From assembly GCF_002735305.1 (NCBI RefSeq), contig NZ_PDYG01000074.1:1-64000 (forward strand): a stretch of 64,000 bases of DNA. Direction: 5' to 3'. The position numbers and the translations under genes were made by a program. This DNA comes from Agathobacter ruminis (GTDB lineage: Bacteria > Bacillota > Clostridia > Lachnospirales > Lachnospiraceae). This document shows positions 15,720-24,191 of this stretch, in pieces (the first letter of the stretch is position 1; each line of letters starts with the position of its first letter). A model generated the notes under the pieces. The model was not told the DNA's origin. It saw nothing but the letters and a program-made list of their open reading frames with translations, and made no database searches.

Positions 15720-16428
15720 AAGAGTGCTTTTCCTTAACGGAACCATAGCAGAAGAGAGCTGGTTTGACGATGATGTCACACCGGCTCTTTTTAGAGATGA
15801 GCTGAATGCAGGGACAGGGAACATCACGGTCTGGATCAACAGTCCGGGCGGTGACTGCGTGGCGGCGGCTCAGATCTACAACATGCTGATGGACTATAAG
15901 GGCGATGTCACGGTGAAGATCGATGGCATTGCGGCATCGGCGGCAAGCGTGATCGCGATGGCAGGGACGAAGGTGCTTATGAGTCCTGTGAGCATGATGA
16001 TGATCCACAATCCGGCGACAATCGCTTTTGGCGATACGGCGGAGATGCAGAAGGCGATCAACATGCTGGCTGAAGTGAAGGAATCCATCATGAATGCTTA
16101 TGAGATCAAGACCGGCATGAGCAGGACGAAGATATCACACTTGATGGATGCGGAGACCTGGATGGACGTGCACAAGGCGGTGGAGTTGGGATTTGCGGAT
16201 GATGTGCTGCAGAGGGCGGATGCATCGGAGGGCGAAGATCTGGAAGCACCGGAAGTGTCGATGCTCTATTCCAGGGCGGCGGTGACCAATTCGCTGATGG
16301 ATAAGATCGCAGCGAAGTGTCACATCAAGGCACCGGAGAACGGTGCAGCAACTGAACAGACAACGGATAACGGGCGTTCCTGTGATGAGATCAGGGAACG
16401 CTTGAATTTTATCAAGAGATTCATTTAA
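15652..16428 (+). CDS. Prohead protease, ClpP type
   Basis: A 258-residue ClpP-like serine protease that matures the capsid. The ClpP fold shows INSPGGDCVAAAQIYNML, the nucleophile region DGIAASAASVIAMAG (Ser96 by pattern) and the histidine in SMMMIHNP (His119). The start at 15652 has GGAGGAAAATTCCG upstream and lies inside the portal gene. The last 40 residues may serve as a scaffold-like extension, though the capsid gene also has a coiled N-terminal delta domain. Confidence 0.92.
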   Translation: MKKFWNWKSRKIRDQASGEEVNERVLFLNGTIAEESWFDDDVTPALFRDELNAGTGNITVWINSPGGDCVAAAQIYNMLMDYKGDVTVKIDGIAASAASVIAMAGTKVLMSPVSMMMIHNPATIAFGDTAEMQKAINMLAEVKESIMNAYEIKTGMSRTKISHLMDAETWMDVHKAVELGFADDVLQRADASEGEDLEAPEVSMLYSRAAVTNSLMDKIAAKCHIKAPENGAATEQTTDNGRSCDEIRERLNFIKRFI

Positions 16429-16442
16429 GGAGGAATCGAGCT

Positions 16443-17624
16443 ATGACTATCAAAGATATGATCGAGAAAAGAGCGAAGGTGTGGGAGACCGCGAAGAACT
16501 TTGTGGATACCCACGAGAATGAGAACGGCGTTCTGTCTGCGGAGGATAACGCGACTTACAGCCGTATGGAGCAGGAGATCGAGGATCTGACTGCGGCGAT
16601 CGACCGTCAGCAGAGAGCCGAGGCAAGGGAGGCTGAATTCAACAAGCCTGTGAATATGCCTCTTACCGGAAGACCTGCAAGGCAGGAAGTTGAAGAAAAG
16701 ACCGGTCGCGCCTCCAATGCGTACAAGGAAGACTTCGGTGCGCATCTTAGAGGAAAGAGATTGGTTCATAATGTCCTTTCCGAAGGCGTTCAGGCGGACG
16801 GCGGATACCTTGTTCCGGAAGAGTTTGAGCGTCAGATCGTATCCGGTCTTGATGAGGCGAACGTGGTGAGAGGGCTTGCGAAGGTCATTACCACAAGCGC
16901 TGAAAGAAAGATCCCGGTTGCGGCTACCCACTCTACCGCTGCATGGACGGCTGAGAACGGGGCTTATACTCCGAGCGATCCTTCCTTTGACCAGAAAACC
17001 ATTGATGCCTTCAAGCTTACCGATCTTGTGAAGGTTTCCATCGAGCTTCTTCAGGATTCCATGTTTGATCTGGAAAGCTACATTGCGGCTGAGTTCGCAA
17101 GGGCTTTCGGTATCGCGGAGGAAGAGGCGTTCTGTGTGGGTACCGGAACCGGTCAGCCTACGGGTATCTTTACCGCAAACGGCGGCGAGGTCGGCGTGAC
17201 TGCTGCAGGTTCTACCGCTGTGACTGCGGATGAGTTAATCAGCCTTGTCTATTCGCTTAAGAGTCCTTACCGCAGAAACGCGAAGTTCCTTGCGAATGAC
17301 GCGACTATCTCTGCAATCAGGAAGCTTAAGGATGGCAACGGTGTTTATCTCTGGCAGCCTTCCCTTCAGGCAGGTGAACCGGACAAGCTCCTGGGCTATG
17401 ACCTTTATACCAGTCCTTATGTACCGCAGATGGAAGCAGGTGCTTTCTCTTTGGCGTTCGGTGATTTCAAGAATTACTGGATCGCTGACCGTGCGGGAAG
17501 AACTGTGCAGAGACTCAATGAGCTTTACAGCACCAACGGCCAGGTCGGCTTTGTTGCTACTGAGCGTGTTGACGGCAAGGTCATTCTTCCTGAGGGCATC
17601 AAGCTCCTGAAGATGAAGGCGTAA
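16443..17624 (+). CDS. Major capsid protein (HK97 fold)
   Basis: A 393-residue HK97 gp5-type capsid protein. Residues 1-75 are a coiled-coil delta domain (MTIKDMIEKRAKVWETAKNF, then EQEIEDLTAAIDRQQRAEA). The mature part shows GGYLVPEEFERQIVSGL, AAWTAENGAYTPSDP, LVKVSIELLQDS and AEEEAFCVGTGTGQPTGI. Order portal, protease, capsid is standard. AAGGAGGAATCGAGCT precedes the ATG. Confidence 0.95.
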   Translation: MTIKDMIEKRAKVWETAKNFVDTHENENGVLSAEDNATYSRMEQEIEDLTAAIDRQQRAEAREAEFNKPVNMPLTGRPARQEVEEKTGRASNAYKEDFGAHLRGKRLVHNVLSEGVQADGGYLVPEEFERQIVSGLDEANVVRGLAKVITTSAERKIPVAATHSTAAWTAENGAYTPSDPSFDQKTIDAFKLTDLVKVSIELLQDSMFDLESYIAAEFARAFGIAEEEAFCVGTGTGQPTGIFTANGGEVGVTAAGSTAVTADELISLVYSLKSPYRRNAKFLANDATISAIRKLKDGNGVYLWQPSLQAGEPDKLLGYDLYTSPYVPQMEAGAFSLAFGDFKNYWIADRAGRTVQRLNELYSTNGQVGFVATERVDGKVILPEGIKLLKMKA

Positions 17625-17639
17625 GGATAACGGATAACA

Positions 17640-17669
17640 GGGCTGCTGTATCAGATGATATGGCAGCCC
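17640..17669 (+). terminator. Hairpin after capsid gene
   Basis: GGGCTGC (17640-17646) pairs perfectly with GCAGCCC (17663-17669). There is no strong T-run, so it may only reduce read-through from the highly expressed capsid gene or protect its mRNA end. Confidence 0.5.
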
Positions 17670-17687
17670 GGATTTTGGAGGTGGAAA

Positions 17688-18338
17688 ATGAGCGATTATA
17701 ACGCAAGGAATTATACCGAGCAGGGCGGTGAGGTCACTCATATTGGCGGAAAGATTGTCTATGACAACGGCCTGATGCCGAATATGAGTACGGCTGACGT
17801 GACAAGCGATACCGTGGCAAAAGTCAGGACCAGTCTGAATGCCCTGATCACCAACCTTAAGAATGCGGGTCTTATGATAGGCGACGCGTTTACGATGCAG
17901 TATGCGACGGTAACGGACAGCGTTGCCGGTCACGCGGATCGTCAGTATAACACGGGGAAGATTTCCAGTGTTGCCGTGGATAACGATGAACATATCATTA
18001 CGATCACTCTGTCCGATAAGGTGAAGAATCTTAAGGACTTCGAGGCTGGTAATGGCTGGGGGAAACACAAGTGGCTTGGAGTAGGTCTTGGGGTCGGGAT
18101 TTCTCCGATCACCGGTATTTATTACAACGGAGCTGCTTTGAGCGCTGAAGATGTTACGGAAGCGACTCAGTGTGATCTGGATGCCGGATATTTTGTCCGT
18201 TGGGTTGCGGCTGATCTGGTGCTTGCCGGTAATAACACCGAGAAGTCGGTTGATAACTTCACATTGTGGGCTGATGGGTATGCGGAGACAACCTACAAGC
18301 TTGTGATCGTGGAGCCTGAGGATGATTCCGAAGAGTAA
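17688..18338 (+). CDS. Phage structural protein, probable head or head-tail region
   Basis: A 216-residue protein beginning MSDYNARNYTEQGG. After an initial disordered part it contains VAKVRTSLNALITNLKNAGL and repeated beta-strand-like stretches, ending in an acidic tail (EPEDDSEE). It follows the capsid gene and precedes the connector genes, where head-fibre or decoration proteins are found. The N-terminal coiled-coil plus beta-rich layout would fit a head fibre trimer, but no named family is recognised. GGAGGTGGAAA lies before the ATG at 17688. Confidence 0.65.
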   Translation: MSDYNARNYTEQGGEVTHIGGKIVYDNGLMPNMSTADVTSDTVAKVRTSLNALITNLKNAGLMIGDAFTMQYATVTDSVAGHADRQYNTGKISSVAVDNDEHIITITLSDKVKNLKDFEAGNGWGKHKWLGVGLGVGISPITGIYYNGAALSAEDVTEATQCDLDAGYFVRWVAADLVLAGNNTEKSVDNFTLWADGYAETTYKLVIVEPEDDSEE

Positions 18339-18345
18339 GAAGTAC

Positions 18346-18374
18346 GGGGCGGCGGTTTTACTGCCGTCCCTTTT
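18346..18374 (+). terminator. Rho-independent-type terminator
   Basis: GGGGCGGCGG pairs with CTGCCGTCCC through ten positions including two G-U, loop TTTTA, followed by TTTT. Likely a partial terminator dividing head from connector genes. Confidence 0.65.
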
Positions 18375-18388
18375 AAGAGGTGATGCAG

Positions 18389-18664
18389 ATGACTGTAACT
18401 GTGGATGAAATGAAGAATTATCTGCGTATTGATTACGAGGATGATGATTCCCTGATCGAGAATTTCATAACGGCAGGTAAGAAGCAGTGCATGGATATCC
18501 TGCGGACGGATGATGAGGCTGACCTGGATGAATGTGCCAACGGGAAGATCGCTGTGATGTTCACGGTGTCTTATCTGTATGAGCACAGGGAAGAGGCAGA
18601 CCATCACGCGATGGATCTGACGCTTCGAGCTTTGTTGTTCGGCAGCCGGAAGGAGGGATTCTGA
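18389..18664 (+). CDS. Head-tail connector protein (gp6-like)
   Basis: A 91-residue protein starting MTVTVDEMKNYLRIDYEDDD and continuing with SLIENFITAGKKQCMDIL and IAVMFTVSYLYEHRE, the standard pattern of the HK97 gp6/DNA-packaging connector family, which forms the ring under the portal. AGAGGTGATGCAG precedes the ATG at 18389. Its stop overlaps the next start by one base. Confidence 0.85.
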   Translation: MTVTVDEMKNYLRIDYEDDDSLIENFITAGKKQCMDILRTDDEADLDECANGKIAVMFTVSYLYEHREEADHHAMDLTLRALLFGSRKEGF

Positions 18665-19005
18665 TGAATGTGGCGGCTTTGAGATCGAAGGTGACATTCC
18701 AGAAGAATGAAACCGTGACGGATAAGTACGGCAATCATAAGAATGCCTGGACGGATTACTATACCTGCTTTGCCACGATCGGCGGCGAAGGGCTGGCAAG
18801 TTCCAAGGAAGAACAGGTTGCCGGTACAACGGTTGAGGATTTTTCCATGACGGTTACGGTCCGGTATTGCAGCAAGGCTGCGGCGGTTACTTCCACGGGG
18901 TTCAGGGTGATGTTCCTGGGTGAGATTTATAACATCGAGAACATTGACCATATGAATTTCAGGAAGAAGTCGCTGAAGTTCACCTGCAGGAAGGAGCGGC
19001 GATGA
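18664..19005 (+). CDS. Head-tail adaptor/head closure protein
   Basis: A 113-residue beta-rich protein (ALRSKVTFQKNETVTDKYGN, then NAWTDYYTCFATI and LGEIYNIENIDHMN). The pattern fits the SPP1 gp16/phage_H_T_join head closure family that seals the connector. It overlaps the next gene by four bases (ATGA). Confidence 0.85.
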   Translation: MNVAALRSKVTFQKNETVTDKYGNHKNAWTDYYTCFATIGGEGLASSKEEQVAGTTVEDFSMTVTVRYCSKAAAVTSTGFRVMFLGEIYNIENIDHMNFRKKSLKFTCRKERR

Positions 19006-19385
19006 GTCAGACGATAAAGATCGACCAGCTGGCGGATACCGTGATGAAGGGTATGGAGGAATACGCGAAGCTTGCGGCGGATGACCTGAAGAAGGATGTG
19101 AAGAAAGCCGGGGATACGGTGAAAAAGCAGATCGAAAGCACGGCTCCGAAGAAGACCGGGAAGTATTCCAAGAGCTGGGCGGTGAAGAAGACGCGGGAAA
19201 CTTCGGATTCCATCCAGGTCGTGGTGCACTCCAAGCGGTACCAGCTGACGCATCTTTTGGAGTTTGGCCATGCGAAGAGGGGTGGAGGAAGGACAAGGGC
19301 TTTTCCACATATCGCGCCGGCAGAACAGGCTGGCATCGAGCAGCTGACAAGGGATATCGAGCGTGACCTGCAGAAAGGCGGTTAA
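19002..19385 (+). CDS. HK97 gp10-like tail completion protein
   Basis: A 127-residue protein of the HK97 gp10 family. Helical, lysine-rich N-terminus, then STAPKKTGKYSKSWAVKK, which is the hallmark, and LTHLLEFGHAKRGGG followed by PHIAPAEQ. The family closes the tail end facing the head. Start overlaps the head-closure gene by four bases. Confidence 0.88.
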   Translation: MSQTIKIDQLADTVMKGMEEYAKLAADDLKKDVKKAGDTVKKQIESTAPKKTGKYSKSWAVKKTRETSDSIQVVVHSKRYQLTHLLEFGHAKRGGGRTRAFPHIAPAEQAGIEQLTRDIERDLQKGG

Positions 19386-19387
19386 AG

Positions 19388-19564
19388 ATGGAGATGTTGC
19401 TTTTGTTATTCGTGATCGCTCTTGGGGTTGTGGTGATCGGCGTAGCCATTTACCACGGTACCAGGAGGGGCGAGGATTGTCATGGTTATCCGTATAACTG
19501 CCCGGCCTGTCGTCATGCTGCGGAATGCATTATCGAGATCGGGAGGAAGAAGGATGACGCATGA
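19388..19564 (+). CDS. Small membrane protein with cysteine cluster
   Basis: A 58-residue ORF fits the gap between two tail genes. Its first 22 residues are strongly hydrophobic (MEMLLLLFVIALGVVVIGVA), followed by a short soluble part with four cysteines in the order C-x9-C-x2-C-x5-C (ending CPACRHAAEC), suited to metal binding. It starts two bases after the gp10-like stop and overlaps the next gene by 11 bases, which argues for real translation. No family is recognised. Confidence 0.5.
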   Translation: MEMLLLLFVIALGVVVIGVAIYHGTRRGEDCHGYPYNCPACRHAAECIIEIGRKKDDA

Positions 19565-19871
19565 AGACGTAATGCAGATGCTGGCTGAAACAGAGATCCA
19601 TTTTGCGTATGACCATTTCGCGGAAGGGGAAAGTCCTGATCCGCCATTCATCTGCTTTTTATTTCCGGGTTCGGAGAACTTTGCCGCTGATGATGTGGTT
19701 TATATGGAGTTTTCCAACCTGAGTATTGAACTTTATACCGATGAGAAGGATCCGGAACTGGAAGACAGCGTGGAAGCGGTGCTGAACGCGCATGAATTGT
19801 TCTGGAACAAATCGGAGGTATGGATCGAATCAGAAAAACTATACGAAGTGCTGTACCAGATGACGGTATAG
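19554..19871 (+). CDS. Phage tail terminator-like minor tail protein
   Basis: A 105-residue acidic protein (MTHEDVMQMLAETEIHFAYD, then PPFICFLFPGSENFAADD and IELYTDEKDPELEDSVEAVL). The position directly before the tail tube gene and the pattern of YxEFxNLxIELYTxxKD fit the tail terminator family (gpU/SPP1 gp17-like) that ends tail-tube growth. The ATG at 19554 has GGGAGGAAGAAGG before it. Confidence 0.75.
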   Translation: MTHEDVMQMLAETEIHFAYDHFAEGESPDPPFICFLFPGSENFAADDVVYMEFSNLSIELYTDEKDPELEDSVEAVLNAHELFWNKSEVWIESEKLYEVLYQMTV

Positions 19872-19889
19872 CGGAAAGAGAGGTTAATT

Positions 19890-20750
19890 ATGCCGAGTAC
19901 AAACAACAAGGTGAAGTTCGGCCTTAAGAACTGCCATTATGCGAAGGCGACACTTGATCCGGATACCAATGCCGTGACATTTGGTACGCCTGTTGCGATT
20001 CCGGGTGCTGTGAACCTGTCGCTTGATCCGGAGGGCGATACCGAACCGTTCTATGCGGATGATATGGTGTATTACACCACTGTAGCGAACAACGGTTATT
20101 CCGGTGATCTGGAAATTGCGCTGATTCCGGAAAGCTTCAGGAAGGATATCCTGAAGGAGACTGAGGATGCGAACGGTGTTCTGGTGGAGGATTCCACGGT
20201 GGAGCCGGAGCATTTCGCTCTGCTTTTCGAGTTTTCCGGGGATAAGAAAAAGATCAGGCACTGTATGTATTACTGTACCGCTGCAAGGCCTACGATCGAA
20301 GGAAAGACCAATGAGGATAGTAAGGAAGTACAGACCGAGAAGCTGGAGATCACGGCGACTCCGCTTCCGAACGGACTTGTGAAGGTAAAGACCGGTGCGA
20401 ATACGTCAGATGCGGTTTACAACGGATGGTATTCCAATGTCTATCAGACAGAGCATGCACAGGTATCTGCGGTTCTTGCCGGGATCACGATTGGAAGCCT
20501 GCAGCTTACGCCTGCTTTTGATGCCGGTACCACTTCCTATACGGCTGAGACCGTGAATGATGAGGATGCTGTATCGGCTACTGCGGCAAGCGGAACGGCG
20601 GTCACAATTCTTGTGAACGGGGTGGCTCATACTAGCGGCAATGATGCGACCTGGGCGAGCGGAACCAATACAGTGACGGTGATCGCAAGCAAGACCGGAT
20701 GCACCAGTACGGCTTATACCGTAACGGTGACAAAGAACGGACAGGGTTGA
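19890..20750 (+). CDS. Major tail (tube) protein with C-terminal cadherin-like domain
   Basis: A 286-residue tail tube protein. Residues 1-195 are the phi13-type tail tube domain (KVKFGLKNCHYAKATLD, then GAVNLSLDPEGDTEPFYADD). The last about 85 residues form a separate beta-sandwich with the cadherin-like/Ig-like surface pattern LQLTPAFDAGTTSYTAETVN and TNTVTVIASKTGCTSTAYTV. Such decoration domains project from the tail and may bind the host surface or glycans. CGGAAAGAGAGG precedes the ATG. Confidence 0.88.
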   Translation: MPSTNNKVKFGLKNCHYAKATLDPDTNAVTFGTPVAIPGAVNLSLDPEGDTEPFYADDMVYYTTVANNGYSGDLEIALIPESFRKDILKETEDANGVLVEDSTVEPEHFALLFEFSGDKKKIRHCMYYCTAARPTIEGKTNEDSKEVQTEKLEITATPLPNGLVKVKTGANTSDAVYNGWYSNVYQTEHAQVSAVLAGITIGSLQLTPAFDAGTTSYTAETVNDEDAVSATAASGTAVTILVNGVAHTSGNDATWASGTNTVTVIASKTGCTSTAYTVTVTKNGQG

Positions 20751-20757
20751 TCTTAGC

Positions 20758-20779
20758 GGGCAGGGCTTCGGCTCTGCCC
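20758..20779 (+). terminator. UUCG-loop hairpin after tail tube gene
   Basis: GGGCAGGGC pairs with GCTCTGCCC around a TTCG loop. There is no T-run, so it is more likely an mRNA 3'-end stabiliser or weak attenuator. Confidence 0.5.
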
Positions 20780-20804
20780 ATTCTTGTGATTGGAGGAAAG
20801 AGAA

Positions 20805-21185
20805 ATGGCACTTACAAAGACAGTGAATATTGATGGCAAGGATGTGACTTTCAGAGCATCGGCAGCCATTCCAAGAATATACAGAAACAAGTTCCATCGT
20901 GATATCTACAAGGATCTTCATGACCTGCAGAAGAGCATTGATGAAAATGATCCTGAAAACTCTGCACTGGATTCCTTTTCGTTGGAACTTTTCGAGGATA
21001 TCAGCTACATCATGGCGAAACATGCGGATCCGCAGGGTGTTCCGGATACACCGGATGAATGGCTGGATCAGTTCGGTACGTTTTCCATTTATCAGGTGCT
21101 TCCGGAGATCATTGAGCTTTGGGGTCTGAATGTGCAGACACAGGTGGAGAGTAAAAAAAACTTCGAGCGACTGACCGGGAAATGA
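20805..21185 (+). CDS. Tail assembly chaperone, short form (gpG-like)
   Basis: A 126-residue protein starting MALTKTVNIDGKDVTFRASA, followed by IPRIYRNKFHRDIYKDL and YIMAKHADPQG, typical of siphovirus tail assembly chaperones placed between tube and tape measure genes. It ends at 21185, but a slippery sequence near the end allows a longer fusion, given in the next entry. GGAGGAAAGAGAA precedes the ATG at 20805. Confidence 0.85.
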   Translation: MALTKTVNIDGKDVTFRASAAIPRIYRNKFHRDIYKDLHDLQKSIDENDPENSALDSFSLELFEDISYIMAKHADPQGVPDTPDEWLDQFGTFSIYQVLPEIIELWGLNVQTQVESKKNFERLTGK

Positions 21186-21346
21186 CAACGCCTCTGCTAT
21201 TGCTGAGGTGTGTACAGCTGGGAATCCATATCAGCGAGCTGGATCTTTTGACAATCGGAACCGTGATGGATATGTACACAGAGCTTCAGAGGGATGATGA
21301 GCCTCATGATCAGATAGCAAGCCAGGATGATATGGATCGATTCTAA
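20805..21346 (+). CDS. Tail assembly chaperone, -1 frameshift fusion (gpGT-like)
   Basis: The heptamer A AAA AAC at 21155-21161 is a classic -1 slip site in the right phase of the chaperone gene. After slipping, the frame reads on through LRATDREMTTPLLLLRCVQL and SELDLLTIGTVMDMYTE to TAA at 21344-21346, giving about 180 residues. The second part has the composition of the T half of gpGT. The -1 frame is closed just before the slip site (TAA at 21152) and has an ATG at 21182 without a good ribosome site. This matches the general use of -1 frameshifting in siphovirus tail chaperones. Confidence 0.8.
21155..21161 (+). promoter_or_regulatory. Programmed -1 frameshift slippery site
   Basis: A AAA AAC within a run of eight A, 24 bases before the zero-frame stop. 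Both tRNAs can re-pair after slipping one base back. Confidence 0.8.
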
Positions 21347-21364
21347 TGGGAAGGAGGTTGAGAC

Positions 21365-24190
21365 ATGGCTGGCAGAATCCAGGGTATTACCGTTGAGATC
21401 GGCGGCGATACTACCAAACTACAAACTGCCTTAAAGGGCGTAAATACAGAGATCAGGAATACGCAGAGCCAGCTGAAAGATGTCGATAAGCTCCTGAAAC
21501 TTGATCCGGGGAACACGGAACTGCTTGCTCAGAAGCACAGACTCCTGGGGGATGCCGTTAAGGAAACGAAGGAAAAGCTGGAGACCTTGAAGACGGCTGC
21601 CGAACAGGCAGAGCAGGCACTGAAGGACGGAACGATTACGCAGGATCAGTATGATGGCCTGCAGCGTGAGATCGTTGAAACGGAACAGAAGCTGAAGTCT
21701 TTGGAGGAACAGGCGAAGCAGTCTGGAACGGCTCTTCAGGAAATCGCCGCTAAGGGTGAGAAGCTGAAGACAGTCGGAGATAATGTCACAAACGTAGGAA
21801 AGAAGTTCCTTCCTGTGACGGCAGGTGTTGTTGGGCTTGGCACGGCGGCGGTGAAAACTGCCGCTGATTTTGATTCTGCCATGAGCAAGGTTGCTGCGGT
21901 ATCCGGTGCGACAGGTTCGGATTTGGAAGCATTAAGAGATAAAGCCCGTGAGATGGGTGAGAAGACAAAGTTCTCTGCATCAGAAGCGGCGGAAGCCATG
22001 AACTATATGGCGATGGCCGGTTGGAAGACAGAGGATATGCTTTCCGGTATCGAAGGTGTCATGAACCTGGCTGCGGCTTCCGGTGAAGATCTGGCTACCA
22101 CTTCTGATATCGTGACAGATGCGCTAACAGCGTTTGGACTTACGGCGAAGGACTCCGGGCATTTCGCGGATATCCTTGCGGCGGCATCGAGTAATGCCAA
22201 TACGAATGTCTCCATGATGGGTGAGACCTTCAAGTATTGCGCTCCGATTGCTGGTGCCTTGGGATTCTCTGCAGAAGATACGGCAGAAGCGATCGGCCTG
22301 ATGGCCAATGCTGGTATCAAGGGTTCTCAGGCAGGTACTTCTCTCAGAACGATCATGAATAACCTTTCCGGAGAAGTGAAGATCTGCGGGTCTTCCATCG
22401 GAGAGGTTACGGTAGCGACGACCAATGCGGACGGTTCCATGAGAGATCTGTCGGATATTCTGGCTGATTGCAGGACAGCTTTTGCAGGTCTTACTGAATC
22501 CGAGAAGGCACAGGCGGCTGAAAGCCTGGTTGGCAAAAATGCGATGTCCGGATTCCTGGCACTGATGAACGCCGGGGAAGCGGATATTGAAAAACTTTCG
22601 TCTGCTATTGATAACTGTGATGGTTCTGCAGCAAGTATGGCCGAGACCATGAATGACAACCTTGCGGGTCAGATGCAAATCCTGAAGTCACAGCTGGAAG
22701 AGCTGGCAATTTCCTTTGGTGAGCTGCTGATGCCTGCGATCCGAACCATTGTCGGCTGGATCCAGAAGTTTGTGGACTGGCTTAATTCGATGGATGAGGG
22801 AACCAGGAAGGTTATTGTCACGATTGCCCTGGTGGCGGCAGCGATTGGACCGATACTGATCATAGTCGGTAAAGTGATCTCTGCTGTTGGTACTATTATG
22901 ACGCTGGTTCCGAAGCTGGCAGGTGTGATCAATGCAGCAAAGGGAGTATTTGCTGCATTTAATGCGGTATGCGCGGCAAATCCGTATGTGCTGATCATAG
23001 CGGCGATCGTTGCGCTGGTGGCAGCCTTCATTTATCTCTGGAATAACTGTGAAGAGTTCCGGCAGTTTTGGATTGACCTGTGGGAGAGTATCAAAGAGAT
23101 TGCCATTGCTGTATGGGAAGCACTGAAAGCATTCTTCCAGGCAGCGTGGGAAGCGATAAAGACCACTGCAACAACGGTGTGGAATGCGATAAAGGATTTC
23201 TTTACCGGGCTGTGGGATGGTATCAAGAATATCTTCACGACGGTGGTAAATGCGATCAGCACGTTCCTGACCAATGCCTGGAATGCGATCAAAAATACCG
23301 TGACTACGGTGTTCAATGCGATCAAGACATTTTTCACGACAGTCTGGAATGGAATCAAGTCGGTTATCACGACAGTGGTGAATGCGATTTCCACCTTCCT
23401 GACTACGGCTTGGAATGGGATCAAAACCGCGATAACTACGGTACTGAATGCAATCAAAACTGCGGTTACTACGGTCTGGAACGGCATCAAGAATACGATC
23501 ACAACTATTGTGAACGCAATCAAAAATGCAGTCACGACAGCCTGGAATAATATCAAGTCTGCGGTATCAAATGCAGCCAACGCCATAAAGAATGCCGTGT
23601 CCAATGCCTTCAATGCGATGCTGAATGGCATCAAGAATGTCTGCGGAAATATTTATGGTGTGGTGAAGGGCGGATTTGATAAGGCAATCAATTTCGTGAA
23701 GAACCTGGCATCGCAAGCGTTCCAGTGGGGCGCTGATTTTATAGGCGGTATCGTGAACGGTATCAAGTCTATGATCGGTAAGGTCGGTGAGGCAGTTTCT
23801 TCCGTTGCGGATAAGATCAGGAGTTTCCTGCATTTCTCCGTACCGGATGAAGGACCGCTTACGGATTATGAGAGCTGGATGCCGGACTTTATTGGAGGAC
23901 TTGCGAAGGGCATTGAAAAGAGCCGGGGCATGATCGAGAATGCCATGAACGGAGTGACATCTGATCTGACCATTACTCCGAGGGTAATGGCAGCTCAGGG
24001 AGGTTATTCTGGGTCGGCTGCATCAAACGGTGATCTGATCTCCGGCATCAATACAGCACTGAATACGGCTCTTGCGGGCGGAGGTGCTGCAGGGGATATC
24101 GTGATACCGGTTTATATCGGCGGTGACATGATCGATGAGATTGTGGTGACGGCTCAGCAGAGAATGAATCTAAGAAGTGGAGGCAGGTAA
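21365..24190 (+). CDS. Tail tape measure protein
   Basis: A 941-residue protein that sets tail length. Residues 1-130 are a charged coiled coil (KGVNTEIRNTQSQLKDVDKL). A TP901-type tape measure core follows (AAADFDSAMSKVAAVSGATG as the hallmark, about residues 165-480). A hydrophobic stretch lies at about 485-560. From about 595 to 745 there are tandem 11-residue units of the type W-x-x-I-K-x-x-x-T-T-V. A conserved end, SFLHFSVPDEGPLTDYESWM, sits at about 820-842. AAGGAGGTTGAGAC precedes the ATG. Confidence 0.93.
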   Translation: MAGRIQGITVEIGGDTTKLQTALKGVNTEIRNTQSQLKDVDKLLKLDPGNTELLAQKHRLLGDAVKETKEKLETLKTAAEQAEQALKDGTITQDQYDGLQREIVETEQKLKSLEEQAKQSGTALQEIAAKGEKLKTVGDNVTNVGKKFLPVTAGVVGLGTAAVKTAADFDSAMSKVAAVSGATGSDLEALRDKAREMGEKTKFSASEAAEAMNYMAMAGWKTEDMLSGIEGVMNLAAASGEDLATTSDIVTDALTAFGLTAKDSGHFADILAAASSNANTNVSMMGETFKYCAPIAGALGFSAEDTAEAIGLMANAGIKGSQAGTSLRTIMNNLSGEVKICGSSIGEVTVATTNADGSMRDLSDILADCRTAFAGLTESEKAQAAESLVGKNAMSGFLALMNAGEADIEKLSSAIDNCDGSAASMAETMNDNLAGQMQILKSQLEELAISFGELLMPAIRTIVGWIQKFVDWLNSMDEGTRKVIVTIALVAAAIGPILIIVGKVISAVGTIMTLVPKLAGVINAAKGVFAAFNAVCAANPYVLIIAAIVALVAAFIYLWNNCEEFRQFWIDLWESIKEIAIAVWEALKAFFQAAWEAIKTTATTVWNAIKDFFTGLWDGIKNIFTTVVNAISTFLTNAWNAIKNTVTTVFNAIKTFFTTVWNGIKSVITTVVNAISTFLTTAWNGIKTAITTVLNAIKTAVTTVWNGIKNTITTIVNAIKNAVTTAWNNIKSAVSNAANAIKNAVSNAFNAMLNGIKNVCGNIYGVVKGGFDKAINFVKNLASQAFQWGADFIGGIVNGIKSMIGKVGEAVSSVADKIRSFLHFSVPDEGPLTDYESWMPDFIGGLAKGIEKSRGMIENAMNGVTSDLTITPRVMAAQGGYSGSAASNGDLISGINTALNTALAGGGAAGDIVIPVYIGGDMIDEIVVTAQQRMNLRSGGR
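23145..23625 (+). repeat. 33-bp/11-residue tandem repeats in tape measure gene
   Basis: About fourteen degenerate 33-bp units encode blocks like FTTVWNGIKSV and TTVVNAISTFL. They match tape-measure repeats whose number sets tail length and could expand or contract by recombination. Confidence 0.75.
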
Positions 24191-24191
24191 G

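Noticed and set aside
23080-23550. A long tyrosine- and tryptophan-rich ORF inside the tape measure gene
   Set aside because: It is the other-frame reading of the 33-bp tape measure repeats; periodic DNA keeps several frames open. No ribosome site.
23145-23625. CRISPR-like array
   Set aside because: The regular repeats are coding, degenerate and without spacers of constant repeat flanks; they belong to the tape measure.
23032-23634. A 200-codon hydrophobic ORF antisense to the tape measure gene
   Set aside because: Also produced by the repeats read on the opposite strand; no ribosome site and no family.
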